A stretch of DNA of 64,000 bases from Novosphingobium sp. FSW06-99. Its GTDB lineage: Bacteria; Pseudomonadota; Alphaproteobacteria; Sphingomonadales; Sphingomonadaceae. Positions 10,690 to 19,548 of the stretch are shown here, one piece after another. The notes below the pieces were generated by a model. It did no database searches. It was not told where the DNA came from and saw only the letters and a list, made by a program, of their open reading frames with translations. The DNA lies in contig NZ_KQ954257.1 in assembly GCF_001519065.1 (NCBI RefSeq), positions 186,001-250,000 of the forward strand, read 5' to 3'. The translations under genes were made by a program, and so were the position numbers. Numbering within the stretch: position 1 is the first letter of the stretch; every line of letters begins with the position of its first letter.

Positions 10690-11877
10690 TCAGGCGGCGG
10701 CCTCGGTCTGTTCGATCCAGCCGCCGCCGACCACGCGTTCACCGGCATAGAGCACGGCCGCCTGCCCGGGCGCGACGCCCAGTTCGGGATCGCGAAAGCG
10801 GATGGTGGTGGCCGCGCCTTCGCCCAGCGGGCCTTCGAGCGTGATCGGCACGGGCTTGGCCAGCGAGCGCACTTTGGCGGTCAGCGTTGCGCCGTCGGGC
10901 AGCGCGCCGATCCGGTTGGTATCGCCCAGTCTTGCGCGCGCCACCGCCAGCATGGCGCGCGGCCCCACCAGCACGCGCGCCTGCCCTGCGTCGAGCGCGA
11001 CGACATAGAGCGGTTCGGCCAGACCGCCGATGTCGAGCCCGCGGCGCTGGCCGACGGTGTAGTGGATGATCCCCTTGTGGGTGCCCAACACCGCCCCGGT
11101 GGCAGCATGGACGATCTCGCCGGGCCGCGTCCCTTCGGGGCGAATGGCGCTGACCACGCGGGCATAGTCGCCATCGGGAACGAAACAGATGTCCTGGCTG
11201 TCGGGCTTGGCGGCGACGCCCAGCCCCATCGCGGCGGCAATCGCCCGCACGTCGCTCTTGGGCAGGCCACCCAGCGGAAAGCGCAGATAGGCCAGTTGGT
11301 CGTCGGTCGTACCATAAAGAAAGTAGGACTGGTCGCGCGCCGGATCGAGCGCGCGGTGCAACGCAATGCCCTCGGGCCCCGCCACGCGGCGCACATAATG
11401 CCCTGTCGCCAGGCAATCGGCCCCCAGATCGCGCGCCATGCGCAACAAGTCGGTGAACTTTGGCCCCATGTTGCAGCGGATGCACGGGATCGGCGTGCGG
11501 CCTGCCAGATAGTCGTCGGCAAAGCGTTCGACGACGGCGGCGCGAAAATCCGATTCGTGGTCGAACACATAGTGCGCAAAGCCCAGCCGATCGGCCACGG
11601 CGCGCGCATCGCGGATATCATCGCCGGCGCAACAGGCCCCCTTGCGCCCGGTCGCCGCGCCGTAATCATAGAGCTGCAGCGTAACGCCGATCACTTCGGC
11701 GCCGCTGGCGGCCGCGAGTGCGGCCACCACCGAGCTGTCGACGCCGCCCGACATGGCAACAACAATGCGGCATTCACGCGCGGGGCGCGGCAAGTCGAAC
11801 AGGCGCGCCGGATCGGCGACCGGGGTGTCGGAGGCTGTCATCGGCGCCCCATAGGCGCTTTTGATTGCGCGCGCCAT
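10690..11877 (-). CDS. mnmA: tRNA 2-thiouridine(34) synthase MnmA
   Basis: Adenylates and thiolates U34 of tRNA-Lys, -Glu and -Gln in the cytoplasm, using sulfur relayed from a cysteine desulfurase. It has 395 residues. The PP-loop ATP-binding motif SGGVDSS is near residue 44, the catalytic cysteine in PCIRCN near 131 and the second active cysteine in DICFVPDGD near 229, all intact. The C-terminal beta-barrel follows. The first ATG gives a leader of 12 residues before a second ATG at 11841; either is possible, and the conserved domain starts later. It is divergent from the small gene before sciP and upstream of the P450 gene. Confidence 0.95.
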   Translation of the reverse strand: MARAIKSAYGAPMTASDTPVADPARLFDLPRPARECRIVVAMSGGVDSSVVAALAAASGAEVIGVTLQLYDYGAATGRKGACCAGDDIRDARAVADRLGFAHYVFDHESDFRAAVVERFADDYLAGRTPIPCIRCNMGPKFTDLLRMARDLGADCLATGHYVRRVAGPEGIALHRALDPARDQSYFLYGTTDDQLAYLRFPLGGLPKSDVRAIAAAMGLGVAAKPDSQDICFVPDGDYARVVSAIRPEGTRPGEIVHAATGAVLGTHKGIIHYTVGQRRGLDIGGLAEPLYVVALDAGQARVLVGPRAMLAVARARLGDTNRIGALPDGATLTAKVRSLAKPVPITLEGPLGEGAATTIRFRDPELGVAPGQAAVLYAGERVVGGGWIEQTEAAA

Positions 11878-11927
11878 GGTCTCGACGTTTGGGGGCGGGA
11901 ACGCCCTCGCGTTATGGTTTCCTCGGC

Positions 11928-11979
11928 TTAATCATGCCTAATCACAGGTAAAGGGCGCCTTTACCGTCCTTTATCCACG
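11928..11979. promoter_or_regulatory. regulatory cluster between mnmA and the sciP operon
   Basis: Within 52 bases there is a CtrA-like partial site (TTAA-N7-TAAT at 11928-11942), a perfect 8-bp inverted repeat with a three-base loop (GGTAAAGG-GCG-CCTTTACC, 11947-11965) and a near-consensus DnaA box TTATCCACG (11971-11979). The elements are visible as sequences; their function is inferred from the cell-cycle gene that follows. Confidence 0.4.
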
Positions 11980-11998
11980 TTGGGGGTAACAGACCCTC

Positions 11999-12346
11999 AT
12001 GAACATGGCATTTTCCGATTCTCGCACGTTCGATACGGGCGATGGGACGCAGGCGCTGCGGCCCCTGGAATGGGGCGAACTGTGCGCCCGGCTGGTGGCT
12101 GCTCAGGATTTGCGACGATTGCAGACGGGCACGGGCCAGCCACGCGCGACCGGTGCGCGCTTGCCACCCGGCAGTTTTCACGGGGGCGCGGCGCAGATGC
12201 TCGAACACCATGATGGATCGCAACATCTCGTTAACCCAACCTATTCAACCTATCGAAAAGACAATCAAGGCACAGATGGTGACAGCCGCGAAACCCCGCT
12301 GATCGAGCGCACGACGCGCCAAGCCGACGAGAACTGCCATGATTGA
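11999..12346 (+). CDS. small protein of unknown function overlapping sciP
   Basis: A 115-residue protein I do not recognise by name. It has an N-terminal segment rich in acidic and hydrophobic residues (LEWGELCARLVAAQDLRRL, a likely amphipathic helix) followed by a low-complexity polar tail. There is no signal peptide or membrane segment. GGGGG lies about a dozen bases before the ATG. Its stop overlaps the sciP start by eight bases, so translation of the two is probably coupled. The upstream region carries a DnaA-box-like site and a CtrA-like half site. A regulatory partner or leader role for sciP is an inference from position only. Confidence 0.55.
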   Translation: MNMAFSDSRTFDTGDGTQALRPLEWGELCARLVAAQDLRRLQTGTGQPRATGARLPPGSFHGGAAQMLEHHDGSQHLVNPTYSTYRKDNQGTDGDSRETPLIERTTRQADENCHD

Positions 12347-12638
12347 AAACCAGAAGATCAGGCCTTCCCAGGTGATCGGACCCCTGGGCGAGCCGCTGAC
12401 GATCGACAGCCTGCCGCCGCCAAGCACGACCCGCTGGGTGGTGCGCCGCAAGGCAGAAGTGGTGGCCGCCGTCAATGGCGGGCTGTTGACCATCGATGAA
12501 GTGTGCGAACGCTACAACCTGACGCTCGAAGAATTCGCCTCGTGGCAACGCGCGGTCGATCGGTCGGGGATGCAGGGTCTGCGCGTAACGCGCATTCAGC
12601 ATTACCGCGAACTCTACGAGCGTCAGCAGAAATATTGA
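12339..12638 (+). CDS. sciP: CtrA inhibitor SciP (DUF1153)
   Basis: A 99-residue DNA-binding protein with the DUF1153 fold. In Caulobacter, SciP binds CtrA and blocks recruitment of RNA polymerase at CtrA promoters in G1 cells. The sequence has the conserved core RWVVRRKAEVVAAVNGGLL and the helix-turn-helix-like LTIDEVCERYNLTLEEFASW, ending RVTRIQHYRELYERQ. The ATG at 12339 is fixed by family length. It overlaps the preceding gene by eight bases and is followed by a strong hairpin. Identification is firm; the regulatory target set in this organism is inferred from the family. Confidence 0.93.
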   Translation: MIENQKIRPSQVIGPLGEPLTIDSLPPPSTTRWVVRRKAEVVAAVNGGLLTIDEVCERYNLTLEEFASWQRAVDRSGMQGLRVTRIQHYRELYERQQKY

Positions 12639-12677
12639 CGGGTCCGGGCCGGGTTTGGTCGGGCTGGACTGCAAAAC

Positions 12678-12707
12678 GGGCCGCTGGTCGTGAACGACCG
12701 GCGGCCC
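12678..12707 (+). terminator. strong hairpin after sciP
   Basis: GGGCCGCTGGTCGT-GA-ACGACCGGCGGCCC is a 14-pair stem with one G-T wobble. The T-tract is poor (TGTTGC), so termination may be imperfect, but this is the obvious end of the sciP transcript. Confidence 0.6.
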
Positions 12708-12949
12708 TGTTGCATTGGCGCGATGATTGCGCCAGTTTGCGCGTGCAAAAAGCGCGGTTATTTTGGTCACAAGTTGTTCGTAGAGCGCGATTTGCAGCTT
12801 GTCGGTTGGCGCTCTAAAGTCACGCGGGACTTGGTAACGCAGGCTTTGGATCGGGCCAGGCTGGTGCGGGCGGGTGTCTTGCGTGCAGGCGCTGTCGGCA
12901 TGCGTTGTGCGCTGCGCCGATCGGGGCAAACGAATTGGGGTTTGGGTAG
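12708..12949. other. non-coding leader of the RND efflux operon
   Basis: No credible gene is present. It contains one notable inverted repeat, AGAGCGC (12782-12788) and GCGCTCT (12809-12815), separated by 20 bases, which could be an operator for the efflux operon. Promoter elements are not clear enough to mark. Confidence 0.35.
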
Positions 12950-14182
12950 GTGGATACGATCACGACCGGTACGGGAACGAGCAGAACGGGTGCGCCCCGG
13001 ACGGCCACGGCGACACCGGTCGATCGCCCGACCGAAGTTCCGCCGGCCGGTGTCTCGCGCAAACTGCTGCTGGCCGGGCTGGCCGCCGCGATGCTGCTGC
13101 TGCTTGGCTGGTATGCGCTCGATCGTTGGCTGACGCCGGCCGCCGCCCCATCCGACGACAGCAATGCCCAGACCGTGACCGTGATCGTGCCGGGCCAGGT
13201 TACCGTGGCTGGCACCGTGACCGCCAGCGGCGCAATCGCCGCGCGGCGCGATCTGCCCGTCGGCATCGCCGGTGAAGGTGGCCGGGTGGTACAAGTGCTG
13301 GTCGATGCCGGAAGCTGGGTGAACAAGGGCCAGGTTCTGGCGGTGGTCGACCGCTCGGTCCAGGCCCAGGAAATCGCCAGTCAGGCTGCAACGGTCGAAG
13401 TGCAGGAGGCCAATGCCAGGCTGGCCCAGAGCAAGCTCGATCGCTCGCTCAAGCTGGTCGCCAACGGGTTCATTTCCACCGCCGATATCGAACAACTGGT
13501 GGCCACGCGCGATTCCGCCGTGGCCCAGGTGCGCGTTGCGCGCGCCTCGCTCGCGCAATTGCGCGCCAGCGCCGCGCGGCTCGATGTCACCGCGCCCGAG
13601 GCCGGTCTGGTGCTGACGCGACAGGTCGAACCGGGCCAGATCGTCAGTTCGGCGAGCGGCACATTGTTCCGTATTGCGCGCGACGGCGAACTCGAAATGC
13701 AGGCGCGCCTGTCCGAAAGCAGTCTGGCGCGGATGGCGGTGGGCGATCCCGCCGACGTGATCCCGGTGGGCACCACGCAGCATTTCACCGGGCATATCTG
13801 GCAATTGGCCCCGGTGATCGATGCCACCTCGCGCCAGGGCATCGCGCGGATCGCGCTGCCGTTCGACAAGGCGCTGCGGCCGGGGGGCTTTGCCACCGCG
13901 ACGCTGCGTTCGGGCTCGGTCACCGCGCCGGTGCTGCCGGCTTCGGCGATCCTGTCGGATGCCAACGGCGCCTATGTCTATGTGGTGGGGTCCGGCAACA
14001 AAGTCGAACGCCGGGCGGTCGCCACCGGTGAAGTGACGCCTGCCGGTATCGCCGTGACCAAGGGGCTGAGCGGCAACGAACGCGTCGTGCTGCGTGCGGG
14101 CGGGTTCCTCAACCCCGGCGACAAAGTCAAACCGGTGTCCGACCACAGCGGCCAGGGCGGTTCCGCCCCGTCCGCACCTTGA
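12950..14182 (+). CDS. RND efflux periplasmic adaptor subunit
   Basis: Membrane-fusion protein linking an inner-membrane RND pump to an outer-membrane channel. It has 410 residues and a GTG start in a weakly marked context. One membrane anchor (residues about 38-58, LLLAGLAAAMLLLLGWYAL) is followed by the split biotinyl-lipoyl domain (GIAGEGGRVVQVLVDAG and DVTAPEAGLVLTRQVEPG), an alpha-helical hairpin between them, a beta-barrel domain and the membrane-proximal domain. The pump gene follows after 13 bases, so the two form an operon. No outer-membrane factor gene is nearby, so a TolC-like protein encoded elsewhere must complete the complex. Substrate unknown. Confidence 0.9.
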   Translation: MDTITTGTGTSRTGAPRTATATPVDRPTEVPPAGVSRKLLLAGLAAAMLLLLGWYALDRWLTPAAAPSDDSNAQTVTVIVPGQVTVAGTVTASGAIAARRDLPVGIAGEGGRVVQVLVDAGSWVNKGQVLAVVDRSVQAQEIASQAATVEVQEANARLAQSKLDRSLKLVANGFISTADIEQLVATRDSAVAQVRVARASLAQLRASAARLDVTAPEAGLVLTRQVEPGQIVSSASGTLFRIARDGELEMQARLSESSLARMAVGDPADVIPVGTTQHFTGHIWQLAPVIDATSRQGIARIALPFDKALRPGGFATATLRSGSVTAPVLPASAILSDANGAYVYVVGSGNKVERRAVATGEVTPAGIAVTKGLSGNERVVLRAGGFLNPGDKVKPVSDHSGQGGSAPSAP

Positions 14183-14195
14183 TTGGACCCAGGCC

Positions 14196-17100
14196 ATGAA
14201 TTTCCGGAACTTGTCCGCCTGGTCGATCCGCAACCCGGTGGTGCCGATCGTGCTGTTTCTCGGGCTGACCGTGATCGGCGTGTTCTCGTTTCTGACGATG
14301 AAAGTGCAAAATCAGCCGGATATCGAATTCCCGGTGGTGATCGTGTCGATCTCGCAGCCCGGCGCCGCGCCGACCGAGATTGAAAACCAGATCACCCAGA
14401 AGATCGAATCCAGCCTGCGCTCGATCGCCGGGGTCGATACGCTGACCTCGACCGCCGAAGAAGGCCAGATGACCACCCAGGTCCAGTTCAAGATCGGGCA
14501 GGACATCAACGCGGCAGTCAACGAAGTGAAGAACGCGGTCGATCGCGTGCGTGGCGAATTGCCGGAAGGCATTCTCGAACCGCAAGTGTTCAAGGCCGAA
14601 ACATCATCCGACCCGATCGCCTATTTCGCGGTGTCGGCCGACGACATGACGATGGAACAGTTGTCATGGTTCATCGACGACACGGTGGCCAAGCGGTTGC
14701 TGGCGATTCCGGGCATGGCCGAAGTCAAACGGTCGGGCGGGGTCGATCGCGAGATTACCGTCACGCTCGATCCGGCGCGGATGATGGACCAGGGGGTAAC
14801 CGCCACGCAGATCAACGCGGCGCTGCGCCAGGTCAATATCAACGCCGCCGGTGGCAAGGCCGAAGTTGCCGGATCGCGCCAGGCCGTGCGCGTGCTGGGC
14901 AATGCCCACACCGCGTTCGACCTGTCACAGGTCGAGGTCGGGCTGGCGATGGGGCACACCGTGCGACTGGCCGACGTGGCCGATGTGCGCGACGGTTTCA
15001 GCGAAGTGACCTCGATCGCCAAGTTCCGTGGCAAGCCGGTGGTGACCTTCAGCATCGCGCGCGCGCGCGGCGAATCCGATGTTTCGGTCTATGACGCCAC
15101 CGTCGTTGAACTAAACAAGCTGGAAGCCGAACAGGGCCACCGCATCCGTTTCACCAACTTGTTCAATTCGGTCGAATATACCCGCGACCAGTATCACAGC
15201 TCGATGTCGGCGATGGTCGAAGGCGCCGTGCTGGCGGTGATCGTGGTGTTCTTTTTCCTGCGCGACTGGCGCTCGACGATCGTGTCGGCGCTGGCCATCC
15301 CGCTGTCGTCGATCCCCACATTCTGGGTGATGACGTTGATGGGCTTTACGCTCAACACGATGTCGCTGCTCGCGCTCGGGCTGGTGGCGGGTGTGCTGGT
15401 CGATGACGCGATCGTCGAGATCGAGAACATCGTGCGCCATATCCATATGGGCAAGACGCCGTTCCAGGCCGCGATCGATGCCGCCGACGAAATCGGGCTG
15501 GCGGTGGTGGCCACCACGTTCTCGATCGTCGCGGTGTTCCTGCCGGTGGCGCTGATGCCGGGGGTGTCGGGGCAGTTCTTCAAGAATTTCGGCATGACCG
15601 TGGTCGTTGCGGTGCTGTTTTCGCTGCTGGTGGCGCGGATGATCACGCCGATGGTGGCGGCCTATTTCCTGTCGGCGCAAGGCGAACGCGAACATGGCGG
15701 CGGCGCATGGATGGACCGCTATATGGTGGTGCTGCACTGGTCGCTCGACACCAGAAAGGCCGCCGCGCGGCGCGTGGGCATGGTCGCTCGGCGCGCGTCC
15801 TGGTGGTATCCGCTGGTACCGGTCGCGATCGGGGTGGCGGCGCTGGTCGGTTTCGGCATGGCGCTGATGGCCATCTATCAGCCGTTGTCGGCGATGACAT
15901 TGCCCGGCCTGGTGGCACCGCTGGCAGCCTTGGCCGGCGGTCTGCTGGCCGCTGGCGCGATTGTCGTGCTGGGCGGCGTGCTGGCGCGTCTGGGCGGCGG
16001 GGCGCAGGCGGTGTGGTTTGACTGGATCGTGCAGCGCGTGCGTGCGCGGCTGGTCGATCACCGCTTGTGGATGATGGGCATCGGTTTTGGTGCGCTGGTG
16101 CTGACGGTCGTGCTGATGGCGGCGCTGCCGACCCAGTTCTTTCCCGATACCGATATCAATGAAAGCCAGGTGGTGATCGAAATGGTGCCCGGCACCACGA
16201 TCCGCCAGACCGAGGCCAAGACCGACCAGGTGCTGGCGTTGATCGAGCGCCAACCCGAAGTGTCGATCGCGCTGGAAGACATCCGCGAGGCCCACGCCGA
16301 TATCTACATTCAGCTTCATCCCCACACGTTCAACCTGTTTCACCCCGATCACTTGCGCGGTTCGGTGCGGTTTGAGCGCGATCTGACCCCGCAGTTGCAA
16401 AAACTGGCCGATGCACGGATCAGCTTTGCCAACCAGAACGGGTCGGGGCCGGGCAGCGGGTCGGGCCGCGCGATCAGCGTGATGTTGTCGGGATCGGACC
16501 CCGATCTGCTGCAACACACCGCGCAGACGCTGGTCAACCAGATGAACGGGCTCAAGCAGGTGGTGGCACCGCGGATCAGCGCCGACTTGCGCCGGCCCGA
16601 AATTGTCATCACCCCGCATTTCGATCTGGCCGCCTCGCTCGGCGTCACCACCCAGACGCTCAGCCAGGTGATCCGCATCGCGACCCAGGGCGAAATCAAC
16701 CAGAACAGCGCCAAGTTCTCGCTGTCGGACCGCCAGGTCCCGATCAGGGTTGAACTGCCGGTGCAATCGCGGCGCGATCTGACCACGCTGGAAAACCTGC
16801 CGGTGCCCACCGTTACCGGGGATTCGGTGCCCCTGTCGCGCGTGGCGACGATTGCGTTCGGTTCGGGCCCGACCACCATCCAGCGCTATAACCAGAGCCG
16901 CCGCGTGTTTGTCGGTGCCGATCTGCCACCGGGCCTGCCCAAGGGCATCGCGATGGATGCGATCAACCGTTTGCCGATCATGCAACATCTGCCCGATGGC
17001 GTGTTCAACAAGGCGGCCGGGGAAGACCGCTTTCAGCAGGAGCTGATGCGCAATTTCGCGGCCGCGCTGGGTACCGGGGTATTGCTGGTGTTTTCGGTGC

Positions 17101-17642
17101 TGGTGCTGCTCTATCACCGGTTCATTTCGCCGCTGGTCAACATGGGTTCGCTGTTTCTGGCGCCGCTGGGCGGATTGCTGCTGCTGGCGGTGACGGGCAA
17201 CGCGATTTCGCTGCCGGTGTTCATCGGCATGCTGATGCTGTTCGGCATTGTCGCCAAGAACTCGATTCTGCTGATCGACTTTGCGCTGGAAGAAATGGCG
17301 GCGGGCAAGACCAAGCACACCGCGATCAGCGAAGCCGGACACAAGCGCGCGCAGCCGATCGTGATGACGACGGTCGCGATGGTCGCCGGGATGGTACCGA
17401 CCGCGCTGGCGCTGGGCGGCGATGGTGGCTGGCGCAGCCCGATGGGGATCGTGGTAATCGGCGGGTTGACGTTGTCGACGCTGTTGACGCTGCTGATCGT
17501 CCCAGCCGGGTTCAGCCTGGCCGACGGGCTGGAAAAGCGGGTCGGCCCATGGCTGGCACGGCGGTTCCTGTCACCTGAAGCGAACACCCCGGTCGCAGCC
17601 GCAGACGTCGTGCCCGCCAGCGGGTTGCACGCGGCGGAGTGA
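14196..17642 (+). CDS. RND efflux pump permease with an extra membrane insertion
   Basis: Proton-driven trimeric inner-membrane exporter of the AcrB/HAE1 type. I chose the ATG giving MNFRNLSAWSIRNPVV, the usual RND N-terminus. The proton-relay pair is present in GVLVDDAIVEIEN near residue 402. The protein is 1148 residues, about 100 longer than AcrB (1049). The excess is mainly a hydrophobic block around residues 535-600, between the two halves, with two long apolar stretches (SWWYPLVPVAIGVAALVGFG and LVAPLAALAGGLLAAGAIVV), so extra membrane helices are likely. The second half continues normally (LPTQFFPDTDINESQ). Its stop overlaps the next gene by four bases. Confidence 0.93.
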   Translation: MNFRNLSAWSIRNPVVPIVLFLGLTVIGVFSFLTMKVQNQPDIEFPVVIVSISQPGAAPTEIENQITQKIESSLRSIAGVDTLTSTAEEGQMTTQVQFKIGQDINAAVNEVKNAVDRVRGELPEGILEPQVFKAETSSDPIAYFAVSADDMTMEQLSWFIDDTVAKRLLAIPGMAEVKRSGGVDREITVTLDPARMMDQGVTATQINAALRQVNINAAGGKAEVAGSRQAVRVLGNAHTAFDLSQVEVGLAMGHTVRLADVADVRDGFSEVTSIAKFRGKPVVTFSIARARGESDVSVYDATVVELNKLEAEQGHRIRFTNLFNSVEYTRDQYHSSMSAMVEGAVLAVIVVFFFLRDWRSTIVSALAIPLSSIPTFWVMTLMGFTLNTMSLLALGLVAGVLVDDAIVEIENIVRHIHMGKTPFQAAIDAADEIGLAVVATTFSIVAVFLPVALMPGVSGQFFKNFGMTVVVAVLFSLLVARMITPMVAAYFLSAQGEREHGGGAWMDRYMVVLHWSLDTRKAAARRVGMVARRASWWYPLVPVAIGVAALVGFGMALMAIYQPLSAMTLPGLVAPLAALAGGLLAAGAIVVLGGVLARLGGGAQAVWFDWIVQRVRARLVDHRLWMMGIGFGALVLTVVLMAALPTQFFPDTDINESQVVIEMVPGTTIRQTEAKTDQVLALIERQPEVSIALEDIREAHADIYIQLHPHTFNLFHPDHLRGSVRFERDLTPQLQKLADARISFANQNGSGPGSGSGRAISVMLSGSDPDLLQHTAQTLVNQMNGLKQVVAPRISADLRRPEIVITPHFDLAASLGVTTQTLSQVIRIATQGEINQNSAKFSLSDRQVPIRVELPVQSRRDLTTLENLPVPTVTGDSVPLSRVATIAFGSGPTTIQRYNQSRRVFVGADLPPGLPKGIAMDAINRLPIMQHLPDGVFNKAAGEDRFQQELMRNFAAALGTGVLLVFSVLVLLYHRFISPLVNMGSLFLAPLGGLLLLAVTGNAISLPVFIGMLMLFGIVAKNSILLIDFALEEMAAGKTKHTAISEAGHKRAQPIVMTTVAMVAGMVPTALALGGDGGWRSPMGIVVIGGLTLSTLLTLLIVPAGFSLADGLEKRVGPWLARRFLSPEANTPVAAADVVPASGLHAAE

Positions 17643-18895
17643 CGGCCGCCCGGCGCCATCCGGTCGGGCTGTTCCCCGCCGATCCCGGTCGGCGCATGCG
17701 GCTGGCGGCGACCGGTCTGCTGGTGGCCATGGCGCTGCTGTTCGTGGTGGCCCGCCACTTGGCGACGCGGGCGCCCGGCTGGGGCTACCTGGTGGCTTTT
17801 GCCGAAGCGGCGATGGTCGGTGGTCTGGCCGACTGGTTTGCCGTTACCGCACTGTTCCGGCGTCCGCTTGGCCTGCCGATCCCGCACACCGCGATCATCC
17901 CGGTCAACAAGGATCGCATTGCCGACAGCATGGCGGCCTTTCTGCGCGCCAATTTCCTGACTCCGCAAGTGGTGGCGCGGCGGCTGCAACGGCTCGATGT
18001 GGCCCGCGTGCTGGGTGATTATCTCGCCCGCCCCGCGCCCGAGGCGGCGCGGATCGGCGATTCGGTGACCAGCCTGCTGGCCGAAGTGTTGACCGCGCTC
18101 GATCCCGACAAAGTCGGCCGCCCGGCCAAGGCGCTGCTGCGCACGCAGATCGAACGGATCGATCTGGCCCCGCTGCTGGGCCAGGTGTTGACAGGGATGA
18201 TCGCCGACGGGCGGCATCGTCCGCTGATCGACAGCGTGTTGCGCCGCGCGGGCGCGCTGCTCGAAGCCAACGAGGCGGCGCTGCGCACGATGATCCATGA
18301 CCGGGCCAGCACCCTGATGCGCTGGACCCGGCTCGACGACCGGCTGGCCAATGCGCTGCTCGATGCGCTTTACGCGTTGCTGGCCGAAACGCTGGTCGAT
18401 CCCGTGCATCCCTTGCGGCAGAAAATCGACGAAATGCTGGGCTCGCTGGCCCACGACCTGATCCACGATCAGGCAATGGGGCAACGCGTGGCGCGGATAA
18501 AGGCCGAGGCGCTGGCCAACCCGGCGTTTGCCGCCTGGCTCGACGCGCTGTGGGAACGCAGCCGCACCAGCCTGATCGCGCAGTTGCGCGGTGCCTCGGG
18601 GATGGGCGGCCTGCGCAAGGGGCTGGCTGGATTTGGCCGCGCGCTGGGTGAAGACCCGGCAACGCGCGCCACGATCAACCGCTTTGCCCGCCGCGCGCTG
18701 ACCGGGCTGGCCAGCCGCCACGGTGATGGCATCGTGCGGATCGTGTCGGAAACCGTGCGGCGCTGGGATGCCCGCACGGTGACGCGGCGGATCGAAAGCG
18801 CGGTCGGGCGCGATCTGCAATTCATCCGTATAAATGGCACCCTGGTCGGCGGACTGGTCGGTTTGGCGTTGCATGGGCTGGAACGGTTGCTCTAG
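17639..18895 (+). CDS. DUF445 family membrane protein
   Basis: A 418-residue DUF445 (YjiN-like) protein of unknown biochemical role. The GTG start overlaps the stop of the pump gene (GTGA), which suggests translational coupling. Residues about 20-38 form one membrane helix (LAATGLLVAMALLFVVARHL), followed by the DUF445 signature GGLADWFAVTALFRRPLGLPIPHT; the rest is a long alpha-helical region, and a hydrophobic segment near the C-terminus (LVGGLVGLALHGLERLL) may be a second anchor. An alternative start is the ATG at 17696. Association with efflux is from gene order only. Confidence 0.85.
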   Translation: MTAARRHPVGLFPADPGRRMRLAATGLLVAMALLFVVARHLATRAPGWGYLVAFAEAAMVGGLADWFAVTALFRRPLGLPIPHTAIIPVNKDRIADSMAAFLRANFLTPQVVARRLQRLDVARVLGDYLARPAPEAARIGDSVTSLLAEVLTALDPDKVGRPAKALLRTQIERIDLAPLLGQVLTGMIADGRHRPLIDSVLRRAGALLEANEAALRTMIHDRASTLMRWTRLDDRLANALLDALYALLAETLVDPVHPLRQKIDEMLGSLAHDLIHDQAMGQRVARIKAEALANPAFAAWLDALWERSRTSLIAQLRGASGMGGLRKGLAGFGRALGEDPATRATINRFARRALTGLASRHGDGIVRIVSETVRRWDARTVTRRIESAVGRDLQFIRINGTLVGGLVGLALHGLERLL

Positions 18896-18904
18896 CGGAT
18901 TGCC

Positions 18905-19423
18905 ATGACCGCACTTGTCCTCACCACCGACCGGCTTGACCTGTGGCGGCCCCAAGCGGCTGATTTGGCGGGCCTTGCCGCAATTCTCGCGCCCGAGGCG
19001 GTGCGACGCCATCTGGGCAACCGTCCGACCGGCATGGCTGACGAATTTACGCGGCTGACCCGCAATGCCGGCAGTTGGGCGCTTTATGGCTATGGCAATT
19101 TCATCGTGCGCGAACACGGCCAGTCCGATGTGGTGGGTGTCTGCGGCGTGTTCCACACCTGGCGCGGGTTCGACGGCTTTGACGATGTGCCCGAAGTGGG
19201 CTGGATCTTTGGCGAGACCGTATGGGGGCGAGGCTATGCGACAGAGGCTGCGCGCGCGGCACTCGACTGGTTCGACCGCGTGCACGGCGCGCGCCGGGTT
19301 GTCTGCATGATTGATCCCGACAACCACGCCTCGCTGGCTGTGGCAGGGCGCCTCGGGTTTGTCGCCTATGGCGAACACGCGTTCGAGGGCAGCCCGGTGG
19401 TCCTGCTGCAGCGCGGCGGGTGA
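18905..19423 (+). CDS. GNAT family N-acetyltransferase
   Basis: A 172-residue acetyl-CoA-dependent acetyltransferase of the RimJ/RimL-like GNAT subgroup. The acetyl-CoA binding motif A is WGRGYATEAARAALDW near residues 106-121, and the family features TDRLDLWRP at the N-terminus and NHASLAVAGRLGF near the C-terminus are present. The gene begins nine bases after the DUF445 gene and may share its transcript. The substrate (ribosomal protein, amino acid or antibiotic) cannot be assigned. Confidence 0.88.
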   Translation: MTALVLTTDRLDLWRPQAADLAGLAAILAPEAVRRHLGNRPTGMADEFTRLTRNAGSWALYGYGNFIVREHGQSDVVGVCGVFHTWRGFDGFDDVPEVGWIFGETVWGRGYATEAARAALDWFDRVHGARRVVCMIDPDNHASLAVAGRLGFVAYGEHAFEGSPVVLLQRGG

Positions 19424-19445
19424 ACGCTCCGGTCAAATAAGACAG

Positions 19446-19460
19446 GCGCTGTCACAGCGC
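19446..19460. promoter_or_regulatory. 15-bp palindrome before the TonB-dependent receptor gene
   Basis: GCGCTGT-C-ACAGCGC is a perfect inverted repeat, followed by two more CTGTC units (CTGTCGTCGCTCTGTCAC). It lies just after the acetyltransferase stop and about 90 bases before the receptor start. It could be a regulator site or the stem of a terminator without a T-tract. Confidence 0.4.
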
Positions 19461-19548
19461 TGTCGTCGCTCTGTCACGGGTGCGCCCTAACGGCGCGGGG
19501 GAAGCCACTCCAGATGGCTTGTTCTCCATACCCCCCAGGGAGCATGAC

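Noticed and set aside
12231..12929. A 232-codon frame on the minus strand over sciP
   Set aside because: It is antisense to sciP and its terminator, with no conserved motif.
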